From assembly GCF_008763945.1 (NCBI RefSeq), contig NZ_VTQH01000003.1, positions 496,001 to 560,000 on the forward strand: DNA of 64,000 nucleotides. Reading direction: 5' to 3'. Source of the stretch: Microbacterium testaceum StLB037 (GTDB lineage: Bacteria > Actinomycetota > Actinomycetes > Actinomycetales > Microbacteriaceae). Below, piece by piece: positions 9,743 to 18,253 of this stretch. The position numbers were made by a program, and so were the translations under genes. Numbering within the stretch: position 1 is the first letter of the stretch; each line of letters begins with the position of its first letter. Under the pieces are notes generated by a model. It saw only the letters and a list, made by a program, of their open reading frames with translations, did no database searches and was not told the origin of the DNA.

Positions 9743-9919
9743 TTGTTCGTTATCTTCGGGTAGCCTCGGAAAGTCCACAGGCGAGAAGCCCGCCGTCGGA
9801 CCCCTCGCGGTTTGCCTCATCGGCTCGTCGTCCGCGCAGGGTCAAGCCCGCACATCGTGCCCCACATTCGAGTGCTGACGAGCCAGCGTCCCCGAAGACG
9901 CAGAGGCGCCGGAGGAACT

Positions 9920-10840
9920 TTGGCTGAACACAACGAGCCCGCAGCGGACCTGCCCGAAGGTGCCGCGACGGGACCCACCCGCAAGAACGCGCGCGCCGCG
10001 ATCACCCGACCCGCGGGACGCGCCCTGCAGACCACGGCCCCGGCGACCGCCCCCGTCGCCCGCACCGCTCCCGCCCGTGGCGGTTCCGCCCCGCGTCGCG
10101 TCGGCAAGCCCCTGCGCAGCGCCGTGATCCTCTCGATGGTCGCCGGTCTCGTCGCCACCGTTGCCATCCCGGCGTACGCGGCGACCATGCCGGCCGCCGA
10201 GACCGTGACGCTGCAAGAGATGTCGGCTCCCGACAACCAGTCGCTCGTCGTGGCCTCCGACGCCACCGCCGAGACCCTCGACCGCAGCAGCTACTCGGCC
10301 ACCACGGCCGACGAGATCCAGAAGAAGAAGGATCAGGAGGCCGCCGCTGCCGCCGCCGCGGAACGCGCGCGCGAGCTGGCCGTCAACGCGTCGAAGGCGT
10401 CGACCTCCGTCAGCTCCATCGACCTGAACATGACGGCCCCCGGCTCGGGCGAGGTGCGCTGGCCCTTGACGAACTACACGCTGGGTCGCGGTCTCTGGGA
10501 CTCGGGCTATCACCAGGGTGTCGACCTGCTCGCTCCGCAGGGCCAGCCGATCTTCGCCGCGGCCGGCGGTGTGGTCAGCGTCTCGCAGGAGAGCTACGGC
10601 GGGTACGGCGTCGCGATCGTGATCGAGCACGTCATCAACGGCCAGAAGGTGTCGACCACCTACGGCCACATGACGTACGGCAGCCGTCAGGTGCAGGCGG
10701 GTCAGACCGTCGCCGCCGGCCAGCTCATCGGTCTGGTCGGATCGACCGGCAGCTCGACGGCCAACCACCTCCACTTCGAGGTGCACATCAACGGTTCGGT
10801 CGTCGACCCGTACGCCTGGCTGCAGCAGAACGCCAGCTGA
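9920..10840 (+). CDS. secreted M23-family peptidase (LytM-like cell-wall hydrolase)
   Basis: Zinc endopeptidase-like protein of the M23 family, expected outside the membrane to cut or sense peptidoglycan peptides. I place the start at the TTG at 9920, 4 bases after GGAGG (9911-9915); the frame is open further upstream. The 306 residues comprise a long Ala/Pro/Arg-rich cytoplasmic N-terminus, a hydrophobic segment 'AVILSMVAGLVATVAIPAYA' (signal or anchor), an Ala-rich helical linker with 'IQKKKDQEAAAAAAAERARE', and a C-terminal M23 domain. That domain has the metal motif 'YHQGVDLLA' (HxxxD) and 'NHLHFEVHING' (HLHFE). Both are complete, so it should be active. A hairpin follows the gene. Confidence 0.9.
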   Translation: MAEHNEPAADLPEGAATGPTRKNARAAITRPAGRALQTTAPATAPVARTAPARGGSAPRRVGKPLRSAVILSMVAGLVATVAIPAYAATMPAAETVTLQEMSAPDNQSLVVASDATAETLDRSSYSATTADEIQKKKDQEAAAAAAAERARELAVNASKASTSVSSIDLNMTAPGSGEVRWPLTNYTLGRGLWDSGYHQGVDLLAPQGQPIFAAAGGVVSVSQESYGGYGVAIVIEHVINGQKVSTTYGHMTYGSRQVQAGQTVAAGQLIGLVGSTGSSTANHLHFEVHINGSVVDPYAWLQQNAS

Positions 10841-10853
10841 CTTCTCTCTCGAG

Positions 10854-10895
10854 GCGGCGTGCCGGAGGACATCGTTCTCCGACACGCCGCTTTGT
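10854..10895 (+). terminator. terminator after the M23 peptidase gene
   Basis: Inverted repeat 10854-10867 / 10877-10890 (14 bp, one mismatch) followed by a T-rich stretch beginning 'tttgtgttt'. Confidence 0.8.
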
Positions 10896-10976
10896 GTTTC
10901 CCCGCCCGGCCGACCCCGGGCGTGTCGCGGTGGGTTAGCCTGTCAGCGACGTCGGAAGAACCGAAGGGACATACCG

Positions 10977-11090
10977 ATGAACACCAGCCCGCGCATCCGC
11001 ACCATGGATGCGCTCGGGCTGCTCGTTCTTCGGCATCGTGTGATGGGATGCCGCGGCCTCGCCGCGACCTCTCAGGCGCTGTCTGCCTAG
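10977..11090 (+). CDS. small ORF, 37 residues, possible leader peptide
   Basis: A short frame starting at ATG 10977 after 'gaaggga' (10963-10968 region) and ending in TAG 11088-11090. A -10-like 'tagcct' lies at 10935-10940. The product is 37 residues, Arg/Leu-rich, beginning MNTSPRIRTMDALGLLVLRH. The stop codon lies inside an 11-bp perfect terminator hairpin with six T residues. A ribosome site, a promoter-like box and a terminator together suggest a real transcript: either a small protein or an attenuating leader for the HNH gene that starts 90 bases further on. I do not recognise the peptide. Confidence 0.45.
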   Translation: MNTSPRIRTMDALGLLVLRHRVMGCRGLAATSQALSA

Positions 11091-11104
11091 ACAGCGCCTT
11101 TTTT
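11074..11104 (+). terminator. intrinsic terminator overlapping the small ORF's stop codon
   Basis: Perfect 11-bp stem (11074-11084 and 11089-11099), 4-base loop and a run of six T (11099-11104), the strongest textbook terminator in the window. It lies before the HNH endonuclease gene. Confidence 0.9.
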
Positions 11105-11179
11105 CATACCCTTTCGCGCCTGCCGTCGTCGCGAGTCGAACATCCGAGAAGCCGTCTCGGCCATTCGAGAGGACGAGAA

Positions 11180-11677
11180 ATGCGCACACTGGTGCTGAAC
11201 GCGGGCTACGAGCCCCTCGCGGTCGTGTCGTTCAAACGAGCCCTGGTGCTCGTGATGAACGACAAGGCCACCGTCATCGAGAGCATCGACGAAGATCCGG
11301 TCTGGGCCGCTCGCGGCACCTACGACCGCCCGGCGGTGATCATCCTCACCCGCTATGTGCGCGTGCCGAACGCGCGCCAGGTGCCGGTCACCCGGCGAGG
11401 GGTCCTGCGCCGCGACGCCCACCGCTGCGGGTACTGCGGCAAGGCCGCGTCGACGATCGACCACGTGCTTCCCCGCTCGCGCGGGGGGAAGGACACGTGG
11501 GAGAACCTCGTGGCCTGCTGCCTGCTCTGCAACAACGTCAAGGGTGATCGCACCCCGCAGGAGATGCGGTGGGAGCTGCGTCTGACGCCGGCGCCCCCGC
11601 GGGGGTCGTCCTGGACGGTGCGCGGTGTGGACAAGAGCGACCCGCGGTGGGAGCCGTACCTGGCCTTGGCGGCGTGA
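11180..11677 (+). CDS. HNH endonuclease
   Basis: HNH-family nuclease of 165 residues. The C-terminal half carries the metal-stabilised HNH fold: a CxxC in 'CGYCGK', the catalytic 'TIDHVLPRSRGG' and a second CxxC-type pair in 'LVACCLLCNNVKGDRTP'. The N-terminal 80 residues ('TLVLNAGYEPLAVVSFKRA') are the companion domain usual in the actinobacterial chromosomal copies. The ATG at 11180 follows agagga (11168-11173). The target and role are unknown. These genes are typical residents of actinobacterial chromosomes rather than signs of a mobile element. Confidence 0.9.
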   Translation: MRTLVLNAGYEPLAVVSFKRALVLVMNDKATVIESIDEDPVWAARGTYDRPAVIILTRYVRVPNARQVPVTRRGVLRRDAHRCGYCGKAASTIDHVLPRSRGGKDTWENLVACCLLCNNVKGDRTPQEMRWELRLTPAPPRGSSWTVRGVDKSDPRWEPYLALAA

Positions 11678-11744
11678 GCCCGGCATCCGGGATCTTTCCA
11701 TCGTCGGTGTGGTGACGGCGTGCTCCGGGTGATGGGATGGGGGC

Positions 11745-12302
11745 ATGACACGTGCTCTTCTCGTCATCGACATGCAGCGGGGCTTCGACGACCTCGCCTT
11801 CTGGGGGCCGACGGCGAACCCCGACTGCGAGCGCAACGTCGCGGCGCTGATCGACGCGTGGCGTCGGGCGGGTGAGCCGATCGTCGTCGTGCGGCACGAG
11901 TCGGCGTCCGCCTCATCTCCTCTTCATCCGGATGCCGAGGGCAACGCGCTCGTCGACGTGGTCGCCGAGGCTCCCGCGGATCTCGTGGTGTCGAAGAGCG
12001 TGAATTCGGCGTTCTACGGCGATCCCGATCTGGATGCGTGGCTGCGGGAGCGCGGCATCCGGGAACTGGTCATCTGCGGCGTCCAGACGAACATGTGCGT
12101 CGAGACGAGCGCGCGCATGGCCGGGAACCTCGGCTACGACGTGACGGTGGCGCTGGATGCCACGCGCACCTTCGACCTGAGCGGGGAGATCCCCGGGCTG
12201 GGGCGCGTGACCCGCACGGCCGCCGAGCTCATGGCGAGCACCGCCGTGGTGTTGCAGCAGGGGGGATTCGCGCGCATCGCGGCGACGGCCGACCTGGTGT
12301 GA
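11745..12302 (+). CDS. cysteine hydrolase, isochorismatase superfamily
   Basis: Cysteine hydrolase of 185 residues related to nicotinamidase and isochorismatase. The triad is in place: Asp in 'LLVIDMQRGF', Lys in 'VVSKSVNSAFYG' and Cys in 'GVQTNMCVETSARMA', with the cis-peptide segment 'ICGVQTNMC'. The substrate cannot be deduced; the sequence lacks the clear metal-binding His/Asp set of nicotinamidases. It begins at ATG 11745, 67 bases after the HNH gene, and is followed by the SOS-regulated mutasome promoter. Confidence 0.88.
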   Translation: MTRALLVIDMQRGFDDLAFWGPTANPDCERNVAALIDAWRRAGEPIVVVRHESASASSPLHPDAEGNALVDVVAEAPADLVVSKSVNSAFYGDPDLDAWLRERGIRELVICGVQTNMCVETSARMAGNLGYDVTVALDATRTFDLSGEIPGLGRVTRTAAELMASTAVVLQQGGFARIAATADLV

Positions 12303-12366
12303 GACGCGGTCTCCGGCTCGATGTCGGAGGTCGATCGTATCTTCGACCCACAGGGATTGAGGGAAT

Positions 12367-12380
12367 AGAACACATGTTCT
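12367..12380. promoter_or_regulatory. SOS box (LexA operator) before the mutasome operon
   Basis: A perfect 14-base palindrome, agaacacatgttct, whose core GAAC-N4-GTTC fits the LexA operator of actinobacteria and Bacillus. It sits 6 bases before the first possible GTG of imuA' and 23 before the one with a ribosome site. The operon behind it (imuA', imuB, dnaE2) is a known LexA target in mycobacteria. Confidence 0.88.
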
Positions 12381-12403
12381 AACCTGTGGGAGTGAGGGCG
12401 ATC

Positions 12404-13120
12404 GTGAGAAACCAGGTACAGGCCGTACCCGACATCCATGCGCTGCGCGATCGCCTCGAGCGCATGCAGGGGCGACGCATGGACGCCCCCGTCCTACCGA
12501 CGCATCCGGCGTTCTCGCCGCTGCTGCCCGGCGGAGGGCTGCGGCCGGGGTCGGCATACGCGCTGGCCCGCTCGGCCTCGCTCCTGCTGGCGCTCATGGC
12601 GCGCCCTTCTCAAGACGGGGCGTGGTGCGGGGTGATCGGCATGCCCGAGCTGGGCGCCGAGGCCGCCGAGAAGTACGGTCTCGACCTCGACCGTCTCGTG
12701 TTCATCCCCGATCCTGGCCCCCGGTGGCTCGCCGTGACGGCGACGATCACCGAGGTGCTGCCCGTGGTGGCCGTACGTCCTCCCGCCGGGTCGACGACCG
12801 CGCGCGGAGGCGCCGAGACCACGCGATTGGCCGCTCGGCTGCGTGATCGCGGGTCGGTGCTGCTCGTGCAGGGGACCTGGCCCCAGGCCGAGGCCGTGAT
12901 CGACGTCGCCGACCCCCGGTGGTCGGGGCTCGGTCAGGGGCACGGGTATCTCGCCGGTCGTGAGCTGACGGTGTCCGTCACCAGCCGGCGCTCACCCAGC
13001 GCCCGACGCGCGCGCATGCTGCTGCCCGCCGCCGACGGCACGATCGAGTTGCTGGGCGCTCCCGCCGAGCGCCTCGCCCCGCGCGAACGCGGCGACTTCC
13101 CGGTGCGGGCGGTGGGCTGA
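12404..13120 (+). CDS. ImuA'-like RecA-fold protein of the DnaE2 mutasome
   Basis: RecA-related accessory protein that in mycobacteria works with ImuB and DnaE2 in damage-induced mutagenesis. It has about 238 residues, with a degenerate P-loop region near 'LLPGGGLRPGSAYALARSAS' and a Walker-B-like strand 'RGSVLLVQGTWPQAEAVIDV'. I prefer the GTG at 12404, which follows gaggg (12394-12398); in-frame GTGs at 12386 and 12392 are alternatives, and a leaderless start is possible. It overlaps imuB by one base (TGATG) and lies directly behind a perfect LexA palindrome, so damage induction is likely. Confidence 0.82.
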   Translation: MRNQVQAVPDIHALRDRLERMQGRRMDAPVLPTHPAFSPLLPGGGLRPGSAYALARSASLLLALMARPSQDGAWCGVIGMPELGAEAAEKYGLDLDRLVFIPDPGPRWLAVTATITEVLPVVAVRPPAGSTTARGGAETTRLAARLRDRGSVLLVQGTWPQAEAVIDVADPRWSGLGQGHGYLAGRELTVSVTSRRSPSARRARMLLPAADGTIELLGAPAERLAPRERGDFPVRAVG

Positions 13121-14664
13121 TGCAGGCTCCGACACGCAGCCTCGTGCTGTGGTTCCCCGACTGGCCGATCACGGCATTCGTCAGTGAGGCGGTCAATCCT
13201 CCTCGACCGGATGCCGCGGTGGCGGTGTTCGCCCACAACATCGTCGTCGCGTGCTCCTGGGCGGCTCGAGCCCAGGGGGTGCGCCGCGGGCAGAAGCGCC
13301 GGGACGCGCAGGCGCTGTGTCCGGGACTGCAGGTGGTGCCGGCGGATCCCGTGCGCGACGCGCGGGCGTTCGCCCCGGTCGTCGCCCGGGTCGAGGAGCG
13401 CGCCCCGGGAGTTCAGGTCGTGCGGCCGGGGCTGTGCGCCCTGCGAGCGCGAGGGCCCGCCCGCTACTACGGCGGAGAGCTCGAGGCGGCGCGCATGCTG
13501 ATCCGTCAGCTCGACGACGACGGGTTCGCGGGCGTACGCGCAAGTGTCGCCGACGGGGTGTTCACCGCCGAGCGGGCGGCGCGGGCGACGGCTGCCGACG
13601 ATCCTGTCCGCGTCGTCGAGCCCGGTGGTGCCGCGGACTTCCTCGCACCTCTCTCGATCGCGACCCTCGACGACGACGAGTTCGGCAGTCTGCTGTCGCG
13701 GTTGGGCGTGCACACGCTGGGTGAGCTGGCGGGATTGCAGGTCGAGCGGGTGCGCGAGCGGTTCGGCGAGAGGGGGGTGCGCCTGCACGCCCTCGCCGGG
13801 GGACTCGACTCCCAACCCGTCCAGCCGCGCACGCCCCCGCCCGAGCTGCACCGCGACGTCGCGTTCGAGCCGCCGCTCGAGCTCGCCGACCAGATCGCGT
13901 TCGGCATGCGCGTGGCCGCCGAGGAGTTCATCGCCCGACTCGGTGCACACGACCTCGTCTGCACGGAGTTGCGGGTCGTGCTCACGGGGGAGCGGGGCGA
14001 GCGTAGCGAGCGCGTGTGGCTGCACCCCGGATCGTTCGACGCCGCGGGGGTGGTCGACCGCGTGCGCTGGCAGCTCGCCGAAGACGCGCAGGGGATCTTC
14101 GGCAGTGGGGTCGCGGGCGTGCACATCGAACCCGAGGCGGTCGATGCGGCGGCGCATCACGCCAAGGGGTTGTTCGGCGCCGGCCCCGATGAGCGCGTGC
14201 ACCACGCCCTCTCGCGCGTGCAGGCGATGCTCGGCCACCGAGGAGTCGTGACTCCGACGATCGGCGGCGGGCGCTGGCTCGCCGAGCGCCAGGTCCTCGT
14301 ACCGTGGGGCGATCGCGCGGTCACCGAGAAGGCGCGGACGCGGCCGTGGCCGGGCAGCCTTCCCGACCCCCTGCCGGCCACCGTCTACCCCGAACCACGT
14401 CTGGTGGGGGTGACCGACATCGCGGGAGCGCCGGTCACGGTGGGCGAGCGCGATGTGCTGAGCGCGCCGCCCGCCGTGCTCGAGACCGCGGGGCAGCGGC
14501 GGCGCATCAGCGAATGGGCGGGACCGTGGCCGATCAGCGAGCGGGGGTGGGACGCCTTGCGCGCGCGCAGAGCGCACCGGTTCCAGGTGGTCGACGCAGA
14601 GGGGGGCGCGTGGCTTCTCGTGGTCGAAGAGGGCGAATGGCGAGCGGAGGGGCGTTATGACTGA
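13120..14664 (+). CDS. imuB: ImuB, Y-family polymerase homologue lacking the catalytic site
   Basis: Adaptor protein of the translesion mutasome, 514 residues, with the Y-family polymerase fold. The N-terminus reads 'SLVLWFPDWPITAFV' where an active Y-family enzyme has a DxD-containing strand, so no metal ligand is visible there; loss of activity is typical of ImuB. The motif 'RQVLVPWG' around residues 390-397 resembles the beta-clamp-binding peptide of mycobacterial ImuB (inference). It starts at ATG 13120 overlapping the stop of imuA'. Its own end is overlapped by a 15-codon frame leading into dnaE2. Confidence 0.88.
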   Translation: MQAPTRSLVLWFPDWPITAFVSEAVNPPRPDAAVAVFAHNIVVACSWAARAQGVRRGQKRRDAQALCPGLQVVPADPVRDARAFAPVVARVEERAPGVQVVRPGLCALRARGPARYYGGELEAARMLIRQLDDDGFAGVRASVADGVFTAERAARATAADDPVRVVEPGGAADFLAPLSIATLDDDEFGSLLSRLGVHTLGELAGLQVERVRERFGERGVRLHALAGGLDSQPVQPRTPPPELHRDVAFEPPLELADQIAFGMRVAAEEFIARLGAHDLVCTELRVVLTGERGERSERVWLHPGSFDAAGVVDRVRWQLAEDAQGIFGSGVAGVHIEPEAVDAAAHHAKGLFGAGPDERVHHALSRVQAMLGHRGVVTPTIGGGRWLAERQVLVPWGDRAVTEKARTRPWPGSLPDPLPATVYPEPRLVGVTDIAGAPVTVGERDVLSAPPAVLETAGQRRRISEWAGPWPISERGWDALRARRAHRFQVVDAEGGAWLLVVEEGEWRAEGRYD

Positions 14665-14704
14665 GACACGATCCGAGTCCGCTCCCGGTGCGGGGGCGCG
14701 CTGA
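14657..14704 (+). CDS. 15-codon ORF bridging imuB and dnaE2
   Basis: A tiny frame encoding MTETRSESAPGAGAR. Its ATG (14657) lies inside the end of imuB, exactly 6 bases after GGAGG (14646-14650), the best ribosome site in this operon. Its TGA (14702-14704) overlaps the ATG of dnaE2 (14704). Both junctions are of the stop/start-overlap kind, so ribosomes would be handed from imuB through the mini-ORF into dnaE2. It may be purely a coupling device, or an artefact of a longer dnaE2 that I have missed. No upstream in-frame start for dnaE2 was found. Confidence 0.4.
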   Translation: MTETRSESAPGAGAR

Positions 14705-17700
14705 TGGGCTGGACCAACCCTCCCGTGAAGTGGTCGGAGCTTGAGCGCCTGCTCAGCGACGCCCGGCGCCCGACCGGCGCCCCGCCGAACGGCGACGGCG
14801 GCGACAGCCCGGCGTGGTCGCACAAGCGCGGCGCCTACGTCCCGGCAACGATCGAGCGGCCGGCCGACACCGTGCCCTACGCCGAGCTGCACGCGCACTC
14901 GTCCTATTCGTTCCTCGACGGGGCGTCTTCTCCCGAAGAGCTCGTCGAAGAGGCCGAACGCCTGGGACTGCACGCTCTCGCCCTCACCGATCACGACGGT
15001 TTCTACGGCATCGTGCGATTCGCGGAGGCAGCCGAGCAGCGGGCCGTGAAGACCGTCTTCGGAGCGGAGCTGTCTCTCGGCCTCCCCGGTCCCCAGAACG
15101 GGGAGGCCGACCCGGTGGGTTCGCACCTGCTGGTCCTGGCCCGTGAAGAAGAGGGGTATCACCGCCTCGCCGCCGCCATCACCCACGCCCAGCTCACCGG
15201 GGCCGAGAAGGGGCGGCCGGTCTACGACCTCGAAGACCTCGCCGAGCGCGCCGGAGGCCCGAGTGACTCGCAGTGGGCGGTGCTCACCGGATGCCGCAAG
15301 GGGGCGGTGCGTCAGGCCCTCGCCTTCGAGGGCCCGGCCGGAGCCGCGCGGGAGCTCGACACCCTGGTCGACCTGTTCGGGGCCGAGGCCGTCTACGTCG
15401 AACTGATGGACCAGGGCGACCCGCTCGATTCCCGCCGCAATGACGTGCTCGCCGGTCTCGCCGCCGAGCGGGGCCTGCCGATCCTCGCCACCAACAACGT
15501 GCACTACGCCGCTCCGCAGAAAGAGCTGCTCGCGGCCGCCGTCGCCGCGGTACGGGCGAACCGCGGCCTCGACGAGCTCGACGGCTGGCTTCCCGCCCAC
15601 GCCGGAGCGCATCTGCGGTCGGGGGTCGAGATGGCGGCGCGATTCCGGCGGTATCCCGGGGCGGTGGCGCGGACGGTCGAGCTCGCCGACGAGATCGCCT
15701 TCCCGCTGCGTCGGGCGAAGCCCGCCCTGCCGAAGCAGAAGGTGCCCGAGGGGCACACGCCCATGTCATGGCTGCGGCACCTGGTGTGGGAGGCCGTTCC
15801 GCGGAAGTACCCGAACCTGTCCGACGACGACCGGCGGCGCATCGAGCGCGAACTGGGTGTCATCGAGATGAAGGACTTCCCGGGGTACTTCCTCATCGTC
15901 TACGGCATCGTCGCCGAGGCGCGTCGGCGCGGCATCCTGTGCCAGGGTCGCGGTTCGGCGGCGAACAGCGCGGTCTGCTATCTGCTCGACATCACCGCCG
16001 TCGACTCGATCTTCTACAAACTCCCGTTCGAGCGGTTCCTCTCGAGCCTGCGCGACGAAGAGCCCGACATCGACGTCGATTTCGACTCCGACCGCCGCGA
16101 AGAGATCATCCAGTGGGTCTACCAGGAGTACGGGCGCGAGCGGGCGGCGCAGGTGGCGAACGTCATCCAGTACCGCCCGAAGAACGCCGTACGCGACATG
16201 GCCCGCGCGCTCGGGCACTCCCCGGGCCAGCAGGACGCCTGGTCGAAGCAGGTCGAGCGGTGGGGCGCGACGCTCGAGACGGGCGCGGACCATGACATCC
16301 CCGACCAGGTCATCGAGTTCGCGTCGGAGCTGCTGAAGGCGCCGCGACACCTCGGCATCCACTCCGGGGGGATGGTGCTCACCGATCGTCCGGTGGGCGA
16401 GGTGGTTCCCATCGAGCACGCGCGCATGGAGAACCGCACGGTCATCCAGTGGGACAAAGACGACGCCGCCTGGATGGGGCTGGTCAAGTTCGATCTGCTG
16501 GGCCTCGGCATGCTCGCGGCGCTGCAGTACTGCTTCGACCTGATCCGCGATGCCACGGGCGAGGAGTGGGAGCTGTCGACCCTGCCGAAGGAAGAGAAGG
16601 CGGTCTACGACATGCTGTGCCGCGCCGACTCGATCGGGGTGTTCCAGGTGGAGTCGCGCGCGCAGATGGGGCTGCTGCCTCGCCTGCAGCCGCGCAAGTT
16701 CTACGACCTGGTCGTGCAGATCGCCCTCATCCGCCCCGGGCCCATCCAGGGCGGTGCCGTACACCCGTTCGTGCGCCGCAAACTCGGGCAGGAAGAGATC
16801 ACCTACGTGCATCCCAAGCTCGAACCGGTGCTCGAGCGCACGATGGGGGTGCCCGTGTTCCAGGAGCAACTCATGCAGATGGCCGTCGCCATCGGCAACT
16901 GCTCCGCCGAGGACGCCGATCTGCTGCGCCGCGCCATGGGCTCCAAACGCGGGCTCGAACGCATCGACTCGTTGCGCGAGACGCTGTACGCGGGAATGGC
17001 CGAGAACGGCCTCGTCGGGCAGGTCGCCGACGAGCTGTACGCCAAGATCCAGGCGTTCGCGAACTTCGGCTTCGCCGAATCGCACTCGCTGTCGTTCGCG
17101 CTCCTGGTCTACGCCAGCTCCTGGATCAAACTGCACTACCCGGCTGCGTTCCTCGCCGGTCTCCTTCGCGCGCAGCCCATGGGTTTCTACTCGCCCGCCA
17201 CCCTCACCGCCGACGCCCGTCGGCACGGGGTGCAGGTGCGCCGGCCCGATCTGCTGCGCTCGAAGGTCGAGGCGACCCTCGAAGAGGTCGACGACGGCGC
17301 GGGCACGTCGGAGAAGACGGCGACGGATGCCGCGGGGCCGGCGGCGTCGACGGGATCGGCGCCGCGACGAGGCGCGTGCTCTCCGACCGGGCTCGACGCG
17401 TGCGCGCACGCGGTGCAGCCGCCGACGGGGGAGTTCGATCCCTCGGAGCCCGATGAGACCCTGGCTCATCGCCGCGACGGGGGGTTCGCCGTGCGTCTCG
17501 GGTTGGCCGGCATCACCGGCATCGGCGCCAAGGTCGCGGAGCGCATCGTCGCCGAGCGGGACGCCAACGGGGACTATCGCGATCTGCGCGACCTCGTACG
17601 GCGCACCGGCCTGGTGACGGCGCAACTCGAGGCCCTCGCCACGGCCGGAGCCTTCGACTGTCTCGGGCATACGCGGCGCGAGGCGATCTGGTTGTCGGGG

Positions 17701-18189
17701 TCGGCCGCGCTGGACCGCCCCGAATTCCTCCCCGACTCCCTCGTCGCGGTGCAGCCGCCGTTGTTCACCGACCCGTCGAGCTACGAGATCCTCGCCTCCG
17801 ACCTGTGGGCGACGGGCCTCTCGGCCGACGACCACCCGCTCACCCACTTCCGCTCCGCGCTCGATGCCCGCGGGGTGCTGACCTCGCGAGAGCTCCGCAC
17901 CTTCGAGACCGACAGGCGCATCGAGGTCGCGGGGCTCGTCACGCATCGCCAGCGGCCGGCCACGGCATCGGGAATCACGTTCCTCAACCTCGAAGACGAA
18001 CACGGCCTGATGAACATCATCTGCTCGGTAGGGGTGTGGAACAGATACCGCAGGGTCGCCCGCGAATCGCCCGCGCTCATCGTGCGGGGGATGCTCGAGC
18101 GATCGGTCGAGGGAGTGACCAACGTGGTCGCCGACGGGTTCACCGATCTGCGCGTGGGTGTCGCCCACGCGTCGCGGGACTTCCGGTGA
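14704..18189 (+). CDS. dnaE2: error-prone DNA polymerase III alpha subunit DnaE2
   Basis: Damage-inducible C-family polymerase used in translesion synthesis with ImuA'/ImuB. The 1161 residues comprise an N-terminal PHP domain ('AELHAHSSYSFLDGASS', 'ALTDHDGFYG'), the palm with the catalytic aspartates in 'PDIDVDFDSD' (residues 454-461), thumb and fingers, helix-hairpin-helix ('LAGITGIGAKVAERIVAE') and a C-terminal OB domain ('RRIEVAGLVTHRQRPATA'). Around residues 855-925 it carries a low-complexity Ala/Ser/Thr/Gly insertion, making it somewhat longer than mycobacterial DnaE2. It is the last gene of the LexA-controlled operon. Confidence 0.95.
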   Translation: MGWTNPPVKWSELERLLSDARRPTGAPPNGDGGDSPAWSHKRGAYVPATIERPADTVPYAELHAHSSYSFLDGASSPEELVEEAERLGLHALALTDHDGFYGIVRFAEAAEQRAVKTVFGAELSLGLPGPQNGEADPVGSHLLVLAREEEGYHRLAAAITHAQLTGAEKGRPVYDLEDLAERAGGPSDSQWAVLTGCRKGAVRQALAFEGPAGAARELDTLVDLFGAEAVYVELMDQGDPLDSRRNDVLAGLAAERGLPILATNNVHYAAPQKELLAAAVAAVRANRGLDELDGWLPAHAGAHLRSGVEMAARFRRYPGAVARTVELADEIAFPLRRAKPALPKQKVPEGHTPMSWLRHLVWEAVPRKYPNLSDDDRRRIERELGVIEMKDFPGYFLIVYGIVAEARRRGILCQGRGSAANSAVCYLLDITAVDSIFYKLPFERFLSSLRDEEPDIDVDFDSDRREEIIQWVYQEYGRERAAQVANVIQYRPKNAVRDMARALGHSPGQQDAWSKQVERWGATLETGADHDIPDQVIEFASELLKAPRHLGIHSGGMVLTDRPVGEVVPIEHARMENRTVIQWDKDDAAWMGLVKFDLLGLGMLAALQYCFDLIRDATGEEWELSTLPKEEKAVYDMLCRADSIGVFQVESRAQMGLLPRLQPRKFYDLVVQIALIRPGPIQGGAVHPFVRRKLGQEEITYVHPKLEPVLERTMGVPVFQEQLMQMAVAIGNCSAEDADLLRRAMGSKRGLERIDSLRETLYAGMAENGLVGQVADELYAKIQAFANFGFAESHSLSFALLVYASSWIKLHYPAAFLAGLLRAQPMGFYSPATLTADARRHGVQVRRPDLLRSKVEATLEEVDDGAGTSEKTATDAAGPAASTGSAPRRGACSPTGLDACAHAVQPPTGEFDPSEPDETLAHRRDGGFAVRLGLAGITGIGAKVAERIVAERDANGDYRDLRDLVRRTGLVTAQLEALATAGAFDCLGHTRREAIWLSGSAALDRPEFLPDSLVAVQPPLFTDPSSYEILASDLWATGLSADDHPLTHFRSALDARGVLTSRELRTFETDRRIEVAGLVTHRQRPATASGITFLNLEDEHGLMNIICSVGVWNRYRRVARESPALIVRGMLERSVEGVTNVVADGFTDLRVGVAHASRDFR

Positions 18190-18253
18190 TGTCGTACGCC
18201 CTCACTAGACTCGGGCCATCTCGCCCGGTTTCGCACCTGACAGGGGAAACGAC

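Noticed and set aside
9682-9919. Possible cyclic-di-AMP (ydaO) riboswitch before the M23 peptidase
   Set aside because: Such switches often precede wall hydrolases in actinobacteria, but I could not find the conserved core words of the motif in this leader.
13120-14664. imuB as an active Y-family polymerase (DinB)
   Set aside because: The N-terminal metal-binding aspartates are absent, and the context is the ImuA'-DnaE2 mutasome.
12934-15756. Long minus-strand frame opposite imuB and dnaE2
   Set aside because: Shadow of well-supported plus-strand genes; its composition is that of a complementary reading, not a protein family.
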